Positions 21,321-32,726 of a DNA stretch of 64,000 nt are shown in pieces (within the stretch, counting starts at the first letter, position 1; each line of letters starts with the position of its first letter). The DNA lies in NCBI GenBank assembly GCA_963556195.1, contig OY744520.1, forward strand, positions 148,284,429 to 148,348,428, read 5' to 3'. Source of the DNA: Sepiola atlantica. Taxonomy: Eukaryota > Mollusca > Cephalopoda > Sepiida > Sepiolidae. The position numbers were made by a program, and so were the translations under genes. The notes beneath the pieces are model-generated. The model worked only from the letters and a program-made list of their open reading frames with translations. It did no database searches and was not told the DNA's origin.

Positions 21321-22940
21321 TGAGGCATCATGTAAAAAAAACAGCTGTTCTTGTTTCTAGAAAGAATGAATTCATGAATTTCGCATCGACGAATATCTAC
21401 AATGAAAGGAGTGTGTTGTTACGCGATAAATGCGTTTCTTTTTCTATACGCCCGGGCGTCTCTGATTTTTCTTCGTTTATATTTTTGGCCGAGTTTCACT
21501 GTATCTTGTGCGCTTTCAATCTGGACAAACAACAATGACCGAAAGAAGTTCCCATTCTTTTTAACGCGACTGATCTTCACTATAGTCGCCATTCCTACTC
21601 ACGACGACACACAAAAGATTTAATGGACATTTTGGGTTACCAGAAAAAGAAAAAGAGCGACAAGCTACAAGTTTTTTTGTTTACTTCTTTTGCTTTCTCC
21701 AATTCTCAAAGTCTAAATTGCTGTTGAAATGAATGCTTTTGTGCACACACAAAGAAACCATAAAACGCATTTAATCTATACAATTGGACAAGAGAGAACA
21801 AAATCAAGAAAACGTCTGTTTGAGAGAAAGGCTTTTGTAAATAACTCGACTCTTTATTTACACAATAACAAAATAAAGTCATCGACCGCGCTTTCTTGAT
21901 TTTTTGGAACGTAAATAAAAAGAACGCTCCAGTTGATATTCGTCTTGTGCACTCACATACGTTGAGTGAGGGATCCCAGTCACACCTCTTCTTTTTACAC
22001 AGTAACTATGCTATTTTTGAATGAACAAAATTCAGTATTCAGTTATCTTATGATTTTGGAAAAAAAAAAAAAAATTCCTTCAAGATATTAAGATCTAAAC
22101 CATGCACTTTTTGACCTGCAATATGACATATTTACTGATAAAAACATGTTTTGTTTTACTTTGGGGTGAAACTAGAGAATCGGGATCAGCTATTCGTTAT
22201 TTATATCTGTATATATTTTAAATTGTTTTCATAATAATTCAAGATGTGCTTAATGTGCATACCCACCAACCTAAAATAAGCCGAAACTCAAATATATGTC
22301 AGATATTTAAACAGAGCAGGGTTCAGTGTAATTACAGATCTCACGACGCCGTAGAGCACTCCGCCGACCGCTTATTGTTTATGGAATTAAATAAAAAATA
22401 AGAAAGGGTACTTAGACATATTTTTAAACCATTGTTTCGTAATAATGTTATATTTTTGGAAAAAAACATAACAATGGTGGTGTAAAATAAATAAAATTTA
22501 TTTTAACCTTAGCTTTCGAGAAATAAAAAATATATTAACTGTGAGAGGAACGTTGAAGAAAAAGATAAAAATTATGGAAGTGGTGAAAATGTTGAATGCT
22601 ATTATTTTCATTATAGCCTTGGACACACAGTCAGACGGTATATATATGCAATACATTCTCACTCATTGTACATTGCTTGCTGCACTTATGGTTAATTCTG
22701 GCCAATAAAAGTGATTGATCATCGGTGCAGGATGTAGATTGGACATGTCGTGATTCCAACTTGACTTAAATAATCTTTATCTAATAACTAAAGAAATGTA
22801 TGAGTTATCACTCTCTCACTTACTTATAACTGAAATAATAAACAAGACTAGACGCCTAATATTTGGCAGGACAAGAAATCTAGGAGAAGAAAATCTGCGA
22901 AATTACACAAATCCTTGACCTCATTATTCTAGCGTTGTTT
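21321..22940. other. Unassigned stretch
   Basis: Short open frames at 21.3-21.6 kb have no family resemblance. A 14-base poly-A lies at 22061-22074. Nothing else recognised. Confidence 0.3.
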
Positions 22941-23022
22941 CCCTGCGACGAGACTGAAAAAAATACAGTTATCCCCGATGCGTTTTTCCGAGGCCACAAT
23001 CACCATGGATCAAATCTCGACT

Positions 23023-23134
23023 AATGGTCTAGATGTGGGAGCTTATTGGCACCAAACAAGCACCCACTTTGCCGTCCCTACTATATTGAAAACGAAAATG
23101 ACAATATAAAGAAATTGAAACAAACTTAAACAAA
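23023..23134 (+). repeat. Direct repeat, copy 1 (about 112 bp)
   Basis: CTAATGGTCTAGATGTGGGA to GAAACAAACTTAAAC; the same block recurs at 25668-25780 with only a few differences. Confidence 0.9.
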
Positions 23135-23159
23135 ACACCAATAAATAAATATCTTCGCT

Positions 23160-24975
23160 TCCGCCCATTAGGCAAGCATTCACAAGCAACCGTGGGCTTA
23201 GAACCAACATCAATGACGTAGCTACCTTTCTCCTAGTAAACTATCTGGATATCCTAGCACTAAGTGAAACAAACCTACAATCGTAAATCTCTTCCCGTGT
23301 TTTAGACATGACTGAATACCTTCCACTCTACCGTAAACACTTAGACAAATATATATACGGGATAAGAGTTTATGTTCGGAAGTCCCTCTACTTGTATAAG
23401 AGAACATATGTTATAATCAGATGAGTAAGCCGACATGTGCTTTTGATTAACCTTACAACACAGCAGAGATACACCACTCTCACTTACTCGTGTGCCTAAA
23501 TGCATGAATTTGGGGATGTAATAGCACATCACCGTGCTTACTTGGATTTTCCAGCTATACAGACACAGCTCGTAACTCTTTGTATAGTTTCGCCATAGCG
23601 CACTCCCTCTCACAAACTGTCACTTTCCCGATTCGTGTCCCAAATCGTGTGGACAAGCAAGCCTCACTTCTCGACCTGTTCCTTACCTCCTTGCCCGACG
23701 CTTTTGTGTGGAATGCCCATATCCCTCGGGAACACTGATCACCTAGTGGTAATAATTTATATTCTACTAAAATCTCGTCCCAAAGCTGATGATCCGTTGC
23801 TCAAAACGATTATATACTACAAGCAGGCTGATTGAAAATCCATAAATATCCATAAATATCACCCCATGAAGTGAAACTTTTCCCTCCCTGCTGATCAGTG
23901 CGCAAATGAGGTAACCGAATGTGTCAAAATACGCATTGCGGCATACGTCCCAATGCGGAATTTCCACAGTAAGTCCCACTTCCACAAGGGTTCACCTCGA
24001 AATGTGCAGCTACAATTGCTAATGGGCAGCAAGCATTCAAGCAATTTGGCCACCATAAGTCGACAACAAAAAGACAGAAACTTATAGAACCAGGAAAACA
24101 TATATAAGGAAAGAGAAGGTATACAGCGACGACCATAAAACGCATTCAGTCGCATAATCATGGTACTCGTGATTTCTGGAAAATCTACAATAGTGTGTTG
24201 AACAATGGACAATCAATAATTAACCCGCTATCAAACCACATTGATGACGGTTGCACGGCAACTGATAAGGCCTAGTGTTACGCTTTAAACTCCACTTTGA
24301 ACTTTGCGAACCACCCCCTTCCAATATTTTTATTGCGAGCTGAATTCATACTTGATGACGTGGTCATCACTCCATGTCATGTCATGAACATCATAAACAC
24401 ATTGACACCTCCAATGAATGTACGCATGAGCTCATACCAGTAATAATATAGAAAATGCTCTGTTGAGTGGCCCCTGTCTTCTCCAAACTACAAGAAATGC
24501 CTTGCTGTATCTTGCTTCCCTGATGGCTGGGAAATTGTATCTGTTGTACCACTTTTCAAGGATTCTGGAGAAAGAACTTACTCTCGAAATATCGCTAAGC
24601 GATAGTCCGGCACCTCGTTAATGCTAAACGTCTTTCCGACCATCAGTATGGATTTAGGCAAGCACGGTCTACTGTGGATATCCTATCGGTCTTCTCTAAA
24701 CGAATATACTATACACTGGATAAAGTATGGGACGCTAGGGCGATAGCGCTTGGTATATTCAAAGCCGTTGACAAGGTTTGGCATGTAGTGCTTCTATAAA
24801 AAAATAATTCATATGGAATTACGGGACGAATATTAAATATAATTAAATATTTTCTAACTAAAAAAAAAACTCCATGTTGTTCTCAATTACTGTTTATCCA
24901 AACAATATAACATAAATGCAGGTGTACCGCAGGGATCGATCATTAGACCTTTATTGTACCTGCTTTTCATAGACG

Positions 24976-24980
<5 letters not shown>
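23160..24980 (+). pseudogene. CR1-like LINE ORF2 remnant: AP-type endonuclease and reverse transcriptase
   Basis: Conceptual blocks in order: NRGLRTNINDVATFLL then YLDILALSETNL (23.17-23.29 kb), the start of an exonuclease/endonuclease domain; PIRVP then ASLLDLFLTSLPDAFVW (23.63-23.71 kb), late endonuclease; CFPDGWEIVSVVPLFKDSGE (24.51-24.57 kb), early reverse transcriptase; HQYGFRQARSTVDIL (24.64-24.69 kb); FKAVDKVWH (motif A region, Asp lost); AGVPQGSIIRPLLYLLFIDD (about 24.915-24.975 kb), motif B. Sequence then enters a (CT)n tract, so the YADD box is absent. Many stops and frameshifts; not functional. Same family as 34.79-35.53 kb and 62.97-64.0 kb. Confidence 0.85.
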
Positions 24981-25015
<35 letters not shown>

Positions 25016-25016
25016 G

Positions 25017-25073
<57 letters not shown>

Positions 25074-25080
25074 ATATATA
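24977..25080. repeat. (CT)n then (AT)n, truncating the LINE
   Basis: (CT)n at 24977-25034 begins just after the FIDD codons; (AT)n follows to about 25080. Confidence 0.95.
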
Positions 25081-25660
25081 TGTGTGTGTGTATATATAGT
25101 TTAAATTTCATTTGAATCTAAAGGAAAACAGTTTCCAGTGGGTGGCTGTTTCGCCTGGGGACCTCTCAGCGTTGAAGTAATATATGTATGATATAATATA
25201 TGGCCTTCACTGAGAGGTCAGTAGTCCACATTACAATTTTCAAGCAATTCTGTCCAGCGGTTTGGGTGAACATAAGACACAAAGATCAGGCGAACACATA
25301 CACAAACAGTGTTACGATTTTTAATATATAAATATATATACTGAAAAATACCCGATCTACGATGGGAATAATTAATTCCCTAAACAGGACCGTTTGCACC
25401 ACTTTGTTGCCCCTTTACCAAGAATAACATGAAGATATAACAATTTAAAAATTTCGAATCCTCATTCGAATTTCGATCAAAATCCTCGAATGATTTGGAT
25501 ACTAACAAATTTCACAAACTAAAGGCTTACGCTCGATGGGTCTCAAAAACAACATTTAATTCAGAGAATCTTTCTTCATTCGTGATCAACGACTATGCAT
25601 CAGATTTAATACAAATATGATCTATTTTAATTTTCAAATATGAGGTTGTGCTGATATGTT
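25081..25660. other. Unassigned sequence with a small inverted motif
   Basis: CCTCTCAGCGTTGAAG (25162-25177) and CTTCACTGAGAGG (25206-25218) form an imperfect hairpin. No family recognised. Confidence 0.3.
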
Positions 25661-25667
25661 TCCACCT

Positions 25668-25780
25668 AATGGTCTAGATGTGGGAACTTATTGGCACCAA
25701 ACAAGAACCCACTTTCCCGTCCCTACTATATTGAAAACGAAAATGACAATATAAAGAAAATGAAACAAACTTAAACGCCA
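25668..25780 (+). repeat. Direct repeat, copy 2 (about 112 bp)
   Basis: Near-identical to 23023-23134, same orientation, beyond the LINE remnant. Confidence 0.9.
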
Positions 25781-26007
25781 GACCAACGGGAATTAACTGA
25801 GATCAAATACCTGTTGATGAAAGTTTACAAACAATCAGAAGTATCAGTATTTCGGCGTTTTTTTTATCCCCTTTTTATAAACTTAAATCAAACTCTTATT
25901 TGCCTTTCTGACACTTAGCAGCTGTGTTCTATAAGTGATAATGCTCGGTTAATGTGTTTAGGAATGACTCTCGTACATGAAAATATATAAACCCACACAT
26001 ATACCTC

Positions 26008-26082
<75 letters not shown>

Positions 26083-26084
<2 letters not shown>

Positions 26085-26450
26085 CTTCTTTGTAATATAG
26101 TAGGAAAAATCCCAGCAGAGTACTCGATTAATTACGAATTAAAGTTAAAAATTAAGAGCATAATATTTATTTATTTTGGTACAGAAAAATTAGTACAACA
26201 TTCGTACCGTCGGTTTCAAGCTCGGAAAGTCTTAGTCATCCGTCTCTCTTCAGCTTCTGTTGTCAGAGATGCCAACAGAAGCTGAAGAGAGCAGGATGAG
26301 TAAGACTTTCCGAGCTTAAAACCGACGGTACGAATGTTGTACTAATTTTTCTGTACCAAAATAAATAAATATTATGTTCTTAATTTTTAACTTTAATTCG
26401 TAATTAATCGAGCACTCTGCTGGGATTTTTCCTACTATATTACAAAGAAG

Positions 26451-26452
<2 letters not shown>
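26083..26452. repeat. Palindrome A: 180-bp arms, 10-base loop, (AT)n on both sides
   Basis: Left arm 26083-26262 and right arm 26273-26452 are equal in length and about 97% complementary with no gaps. Each outer end passes directly into (AT)n. The arm sequence is repeat family A downstream of its (AT)n, as in 17985-18150. No open frame of note. Confidence 0.95.
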
Positions 26453-26510
<58 letters not shown>

Positions 26511-26604
26511 CTTGTTACAAATATCCAGGGGGTATGAATCCGAAGGAAGTTGAAACCGGGTTTATGAGAGTGCTCAATGAAAATTCAGAGCAAAATATAT
26601 ATTT

Positions 26605-26760
26605 TTTTGATTTTATTCCATTAGTTGCGACACAACAAGTTTTGTTTCATTGGTGCTAATAGCTACCAACTCATCGGGCCGGCGAAAGGAATTCAAAACC
26701 ATGGTAGCTATTAGCACCAATGAAACAACACTTGTTTTGTCGCAACTAATGGAATAAAAT

Positions 26761-26765
<5 letters not shown>
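26605..26765. repeat. Palindrome B: 64-bp arms, 33-base spacer
   Basis: Left arm 26605-26668 and right arm 26702-26765 differ at only two positions. The left arm plus spacer is repeat family B in minus orientation; the right arm is the (AT)n-proximal end of the same repeat in plus orientation, running into (AT)n. Confidence 0.95.
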
Positions 26766-26835
<70 letters not shown>

Positions 26836-26881
26836 TGAGGTATATGTGTTGGTTTATATATTTTCATGTACGGGAGTCGTT

Positions 26882-26925
26882 TTGGTACAGAAAAATTAGT
26901 ACAGCATTGTACTAATTTTTCTGTA

Positions 26926-26929
<4 letters not shown>
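26882..26929. repeat. Mini-palindrome, 22-bp perfect arms, 4-base loop
   Basis: TTGGTACAGAAAAATTAGTA plus CA, loop GCAT, then the exact reverse complement, running into (AT)n at 26930-26988. The arm is an internal piece of repeat family A (GGTACAGAAAAATTAGTACA). Confidence 0.95.
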
Positions 26930-26992
<63 letters not shown>

Positions 26993-27343
26993 AAAAATAA
27001 TCATTCTTCGTCAGTGTTGCCACTCGCTATTTATGTAGACATATTACTAACATATTCCAATAAAATAATAACATTTCTCTTGTAATAGAATTTTTCATTA
27101 AAAAATTATCATTCTGGTGAACTAAATAAAAAAATACCCACAGTTTCATTTTTTAGAGTACAATATTTATTTCAGAATTTGTTTCAGGCGGTTGAGGCTG
27201 ATGTTGTTATTTAGCTTGCTATTTGCTCTCTCGCTTTTCCTCACCACTTGAAATGATTTCGTCCGTGGGCTAGAAAAAAGTACATATTTTGTCTTACTAA
27301 CTTTTACCTGAAAATATAAAAGCATATATCTCTCTCTTACTCT

Positions 27344-27348
<5 letters not shown>

Positions 27349-27401
<53 letters not shown>
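27349..27401. repeat. (AT)n microsatellite
   Basis: Pure AT tract. Confidence 0.95.
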
Positions 27402-27403
<2 letters not shown>

Positions 27404-27544
27404 CTATTTTATCTATCCACATAAAATTTTGTAAATGGATATATTTTTTTATGTATCCTTTTTCATTGTTTACTTCAACAGTGCTCGATACGTCAGTAGA
27501 GCTAGGTAGTAAGTTATGAAAATATATTTATGGCAGTTAAGCTA

Positions 27545-27590
27545 CACAGACGCTCTCGCGTTTCATTCCCAGGAGAATCTTCAGGCTAAA
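27545..27590 (-). ncRNA. Hammerhead-like core downstream of a Penelope-like copy
   Basis: Minus strand: CTGAAGA (27584-27578), a stem II hairpin within TTCTCCTGGGAAT, GAAA (27564-27561), stem III ACGC/GCGT with GAGA loop, and the triplet GTC (27551-27549). This is the canonical order. Stem I is poor: only an interrupted TTAGC/GCTTAA pairing is visible. Hammerheads in the terminal repeats of Penelope-like elements are an established observation, and this site lies about 350 bases beyond the recognisable coding end of the minus-strand copy. Confidence 0.5.
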
Positions 27591-27899
27591 ATGCATTGAG
27601 TTAGTTTCGCATGGTGGTTTTATATATACGGCTAGCTAGTTAACCAATCAGATTCTTTGTTGTTTTCTTATACAATCGTTGAGTTTCTCACGAACAAACG
27701 TCCGGTAGTTTTAATTCATATTTCCTATTATATTGTTCTGTTTTCCATAGAGCTGGCTATATCCTGTTTCTTTGTTGTGTCACTATAATGGGTGACCGAA
27801 TTTTAACACGTGGTTCCTTGTATTTCTATTTAAGGTTATAGTTTTTAAGTTTTAATATTTTCATTTAGTTTAGTATCTTTTATTTATTTGTTATTTATT

Positions 27900-28533
27900 T
27901 ATTTATATATGTATTGTAAGCTTAAGGTAAACTTTATTCTGTGCAGGCAGCTGTTTGCTATCTCACTTCTACAGTTTAATAGATATTGCGTGTCTTTAAA
28001 TTTTAGGATTTAACATTTTTCATTCAGACATAATCTGCACGGGTCTTCTGAATTTATACATTTACTGGCCTGTCGTATTATTTTCCATGCAATTATTGGT
28101 GACCGTCTATTTTATTTGAGCTCCCAATAGTAGTTTGCTGGTGCTGTTTAAATTCGACGTTCTCTGTTTTTAAATGTGCATTTATGGTCATAATATCTGG
28201 TTTTATTATCTAGGGAGGTCATACCCACGTAGTACTACTTGTTATTCGGTCTTTCCTTGGCAGATATTGTGGCTTGGTAAACAATTCTTTTGGTTATTTT
28301 GTAGTGGATAAAGCGTACGATATATGCAGTTACATCTCTTCTCTTCATTGCTAACTTTTTCATTTTTATTACTATCAGTGTTTTGTTTATTTCTATTTGG
28401 AGTGTTTATATTTCTGTGTTATGTTTGTCTATATTCGTCACTTTTTAAAGTAATTTGTTATTGTTGTCTTCCTCTCTTCTAGTATTTTGTTATTGTGTGC
28501 CTTAATTATAAGTTCTATGTTTTCGCAGCAGTA

Positions 28534-28535
<2 letters not shown>
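27900..28535 (-). pseudogene. Penelope-like element, dead C-terminal fragment with GIY-YIG endonuclease
   Basis: Minus-strand blocks in order: YCCENIELIIKAHN near 28534-28493 (compare YCCGDNLEKIIKKHN in the element at the window start); NCLPSHNI region; YYVGM at 28234-28220 (the YIG part); TRYYDHKCTFKN near 28205-28168; CRLCLNEK at about 28039-28016; FKDTQYLLN. Frameshifts and stops break the frame. The upstream part, with the reverse transcriptase, is replaced by (AT)n at 28537-28575. Confidence 0.8.
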
Positions 28536-28536
<1 letters not shown>

Positions 28537-28578
<42 letters not shown>

Positions 28579-28726
28579 TGAATATCAATGATATTTTGTA
28601 TATCATCTAACTACATATTTAGCTTAGAAATGAGCAGAAACAATTGTTTGTGATTAAAGTTTGTTTGACTTAACTATGGAATGTTTCCATCAATAACTAA
28701 GGTTTACATGCTATTATATATGTGTT

Positions 28727-28779
<53 letters not shown>

Positions 28780-28790
28780 TTTCTCTTTTG

Positions 28791-28862
<72 letters not shown>
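28537..28862. repeat. Three (AT)n tracts with short spacers
   Basis: (AT)n at 28537-28575, 28734-28776 and 28794-28862. Confidence 0.95.
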
Positions 28863-28864
<2 letters not shown>

Positions 28865-28960
28865 CATTCACCGATAGCTGTTTCGTCTACGAACATCAGT
28901 ATGGCTAGACGCAGCAGGTGCATCAACGCCAAGTTTGATATCGAACTGCCGGTCACATAA
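28863..28960 (-). repeat. Short dispersed repeat with decayed hammerhead-like core, ending in (AT)n
   Basis: Minus strand: CTGATGT (28899-28893), GACGAAAC (28887-28880), then AGCTATC. The first core block lacks A9, and stem I does not pair, so it is only a relic. It shares CATCAGTATGGCTA (plus reading) with 39893-39906. The 3' end on the minus strand runs into (AT)n. Confidence 0.45.
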
Positions 28961-29166
28961 AAAATGTTATCAACAATCAAGTATGCCCTCTCTTACGCCA
29001 TTAAACCTGCAACTATTAGTAGAGAAATTGCTAACCCTAAATGCACTTTCTCTTCTTACATATACTTCACTACGCTATTGGTAACCTAGAAATTATTTCT
29101 GCATAAGAGTATTGCTTTACACTAAGTGGACACAGGAGAGCTAAACCTATAAATAGGAGACACACA

Positions 29167-29169
<3 letters not shown>

Positions 29170-29257
<88 letters not shown>
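29170..29257. repeat. (AT)n microsatellite
   Basis: AT tract with one ATG-type interruption at about 29202. Confidence 0.95.
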
Positions 29258-29259
<2 letters not shown>

Positions 29260-29280
29260 GTGTGTGTGTATGTGTGTGTG

Positions 29281-29377
29281 CGTCAGCTCGACGGGTGAGT
29301 TTAAATCCCGGTTTGAGGCACTAACTGTTCTAGCCGAACTGAAGAGCTGTGATACACGAAACAGTCTCTATGTGAAG

Positions 29378-29432
<55 letters not shown>

Positions 29433-29446
29433 ATATTGTATGTATC

Positions 29447-29477
<31 letters not shown>

Positions 29478-29591
29478 GTCATCCACATACACAATTTTTA
29501 GCTGTATCACAGCTCTTCAGTGCGGCTAGATCAGTTAGTGCCTCAAGCCGGTATTGAAACTCAACCTGCAAGCTGACAGTCGGCGACCTTA

Positions 29592-29593
<2 letters not shown>
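29281..29593. repeat. Inverted pair of short tRNA-like repeats facing each other across (AT)n
   Basis: Left copy (plus, about 29283-29381) and right copy (minus, about 29593-29476) share GAGGCACTAACTG, ACTGAAGAGCTGTGATAC and an ACTATATAT end. (AT)n tracts at 29381-29429 and 29447-29476 lie between. The minus copy reads GTCAGCTTGCAGGTTGAGTT, reminiscent of a tRNA T arm with a weak box B, so a tRNA-derived SINE is plausible but not proven. Confidence 0.7.

Positions 29594-29639
<46 letters not shown>
29594..29639. repeat. (AT)n microsatellite
   Basis: Pure AT tract. Confidence 0.95.
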
Positions 29640-29640
<1 letters not shown>

Positions 29641-32130
29641 CACATACATTATGCCACTGATTCTTCATGCCAAATTACTGGATTTTTTTTAATAGTTTGG
29701 AATATGTAAGCCTCTATTAAGTATTGTCAATGTTAATAGTTATTTCATTATTACTATAAATATTTTCTCCTCCAAGCATGCGATACATAGCATCTTATGA
29801 ATATGTCATGCTAAAATTGGCACTATTCTCTCAAATCGTATTTCAGTCTATTAATCGATACGCATTAACACACTCATCTTATCTATATATTTATTAAAAC
29901 ATTATTCAAATAGATACCTAAAACAAATAGTTATATTTAGGAAGTATATTTTGACTTCTTGCATATTGTATAGAAATGTGTCTTCCTTTTAAATGAACTG
30001 GAACTTGTTACCTTTTTATAACATGCTCCAGAGAAATTTGTAGCGAAAAACTATTATCATATTACAGGATGGTACATACTTATTTTCCGTTAGCCTTAAA
30101 AGACGAGGGATAACGACCGCACCTATAAACATTCGGACCTGCACAGCACTTTACGGTTTTTTATAGTTTAGTAGCAATCTTAAATGAATATGTAATGAAC
30201 AGACTGGTTACATCTTAAATGTGAATTTGAAATTGAATGTATATTACAGGCTCCTGATAGTTGCTTAATGACCATCTTTCTTCTTTATTCCATTTTCAAG
30301 AAACCGGTATATAGGTAAAGGATAGATCCGTCGATTAAAACTAAAATTTCCGTGCGAATACCGATATTTATGGACGAGTGTCTAAACACGAAAAACGAAA
30401 CGTCATTATTTTCCTGACAACCTTATATTCTTCATAGGTAGCTTTATTTTACCGTGAATAGTATAGAATGAAAGATCAGATTAAGAGAGATGGAGGCGTT
30501 AATGCATACACACTGGGATCTACAAGTATCCAGTTTTCTAAATCGAACGGCCGAAAGATCCGTTTAAGGCCCAAGTGGCTATACCTGCCCACAGAAGGGA
30601 GAGATAGAAAAGAAGAAATTCCAACGACCTTTCAAGAGTCTGTTATTTCTGCAGTGGTTTTAATTTGCAAAGTGATCTTTAGTGTTATTGCTGAGATCTA
30701 AGCGAATGAGTTTATCCTGATTTAGAAGAATGTGCGCCATTTTATTATTGGATTGCATCGTTGGTGACATGTTTTTCAGATGGGAATGGGAGAAAGAATA
30801 ATGCGGTGTTGTTGAATATAGAACGAAAAGACGGAGGGAAAGAGTAACAGAAAGAGATGAATAAGGATGGTAGAGAGAAGAAGGAGGGGGAGAATAAACA
30901 AAAAAGAAGGAAGTGTAATATAAAAAGAACGATGATAAAGAAAAACAGTGGAAAATGAAAAAAATGAAACAGATTGAAAGAAGAGGTGCAGATGAAGAAG
31001 AATAAAAACGAATAAAAAGAGGAATCGATAGAACAATATATGAGAAATAAAATAAGTTTCAAATTGAACAAGAATGTAAAATTAATGGAAAGGGATCGGA
31101 AAAAAGGCACATTTGAGAGAAACTAATAGGAAAAATAGATGACAGAAAATATTTTTTAAATTCGAGAAAGAATAAAAGAAAGACAAATTTGAAAAATAAG
31201 AAGGAACACTGGAGAAGCGGACGAAGAACATGCAAAAGAAAAAGAAAAGTTAGACGATGCATAGGAAGCGAAACAAATATAAATTATATAAAGCTGAACA
31301 CCAAGAACCGAAATAAAATAAAGTATTAAATAAAGCAAGAAAAAAAGACTTAAGAGACAAGGGGGAAAGTGGTGAATGTGATGTGACGAACGCTGGGAAA
31401 TCAAGACGAAATGTACAAAACAAAACAGTACTCTAAATCTTTCTATTTTAGACGATGGCCTTCTTCTGAAATAATATCATTGAATCGCTTTTATTTATTT
31501 ATTCTGTAAAACAAGCAACGTGTGTGTTTTGAGGCAGGTCCATTAAGTGAATGCAATTGGCTGGACCGTCGATCGGCGACGGCACGCATTTGGCTTGCAG
31601 ATACAAAAAATAAAGATATGACATTGTGGCCGGAGTTTAAGAGACTCTAGGATATGAGAGGAAGGACACGTGCTTTATTTTGACAAGGGTTAAAAGACAG
31701 GATGAAGATAACAAAACAAAAAGCGCTAATGGCGTCTGTCGTTTTTGTGCTTTAACTAAAAAGCAACAAAACTTGAAAGTGTTGGTTTTAGACAATAATC
31801 AAGAGGAGGCGCACGGATCAAGACACACTGGAGATACATACGCTTATATCCATTCCCTTATCCGCAAACAAAAACATGACTGGATACTTTAAAGATGACT
31901 CCATTTAATACGCGCCTGTAGCGACGGATATGCTACTTCAAAATTAATTCTAGATAACCAAATGACGACCGGACAAAACTTCTTTTATCGATACGAGGTT
32001 GCATTTTAAAATGCTATTTCATTCTTTATTGTAGCAGACTGACAAAAATGTTATTTTAAAATTAAACGTGCTAACCACGCAAAAAACCTATGCGTTCTAA
32101 CGAAGCTCATTATAGCGATTGATATATCCC
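29640..32130. other. Unassigned; includes a purine-rich strand at 30.78-31.40 kb
   Basis: About 620 bases of the plus strand (30780-31400) are dominated by A and G, giving Phe/Leu/Ser-rich frames on the minus strand that I consider artefacts. Frames at 30468-30701 and 31680-31892 have no recognised family. Confidence 0.35.
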
Positions 32131-32139
32131 TGCCGTAAA

Positions 32140-32545
32140 CAATGACGGTACATAAGCAGCTCCGGACTGTGATGACAGCAATGAGAAGACGTTTATGTCA
32201 GCAGTCTCAGACTGACGTATAACGAGCGACCAGTGGAAAATACAGCTGACAATGCCTTCACATTTTCACCGATAACCCAAGACATATAAACGATCTTAAT
32301 GCTGGTGCTCTGGGGATCATACTTACTAATATCTATGATATTAAATGGGATATCATTGGTCTGTCAGAAACCAAAATTCAATAATCAAGAATATAATCAC
32401 TTGCTTTTGAACACACACTCTTTATTTCATCCAATGAATTATCCAGATCCAATGGAGTTGACTTCCTAGTCAACAAATCCGTTGGGAATGCGATACAACA
32501 CTATGATCTCATCTCAAATCGACTGGCTCTTAAAATGTAATCTGT
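32140..32545 (+). pseudogene. RTE-type LINE, 5' fragment of the endonuclease domain
   Basis: Reads IKWDIIGLSETK near 32337-32375, then SNGVDFLVNKSVGNAIQHYD and ISNRLAL. The same segment, base for base alignable, lies at 52190-52570 in the longer RTE-type copy. Stops are present and nothing downstream of the endonuclease start is kept. Confidence 0.8.
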
Positions 32546-32726
32546 GTATGCGAGCAATTTAAATGAATTTGTTGTCTCTGTAATTCTACAAATTTTTTAG
32601 ACGCTCTCTTTCTTTTTACAAACAGATAAATATATACATATGTGTGTATCTGTTTGTTCACGCACTCTACGTAGGGTTTTGAAGATAGAACCAAGAAATA
32701 GTATATATATATTTGAAACTGAATTG

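Larger units (their letters stand above)
25962..26880. repeat. Outer inverted repeat enclosing nested palindromes
   Basis: GAATGACTCTCGTACATGAA with the following ATATACCTCACTT (about 25962-26012) recurs as reverse complement at about 26833-26878. Between the arms: (AT)n 26013-26082, palindrome A, (AT)n 26452-26505, a 100-base spacer, palindrome B and (AT)n 26766-26833. Confidence 0.85.

Noticed and set aside
23023..25780. The 112-bp direct repeats as LTRs of a 2.7-kb element
   Set aside because: They lack TG/CA ends and a flanking target duplication, and the DNA between them encodes a LINE, not gag-pol.
30468..30701. A 77-codon plus-strand frame
   Set aside because: No family resemblance and it sits in unassigned DNA; length is within chance for this AT-rich sequence.
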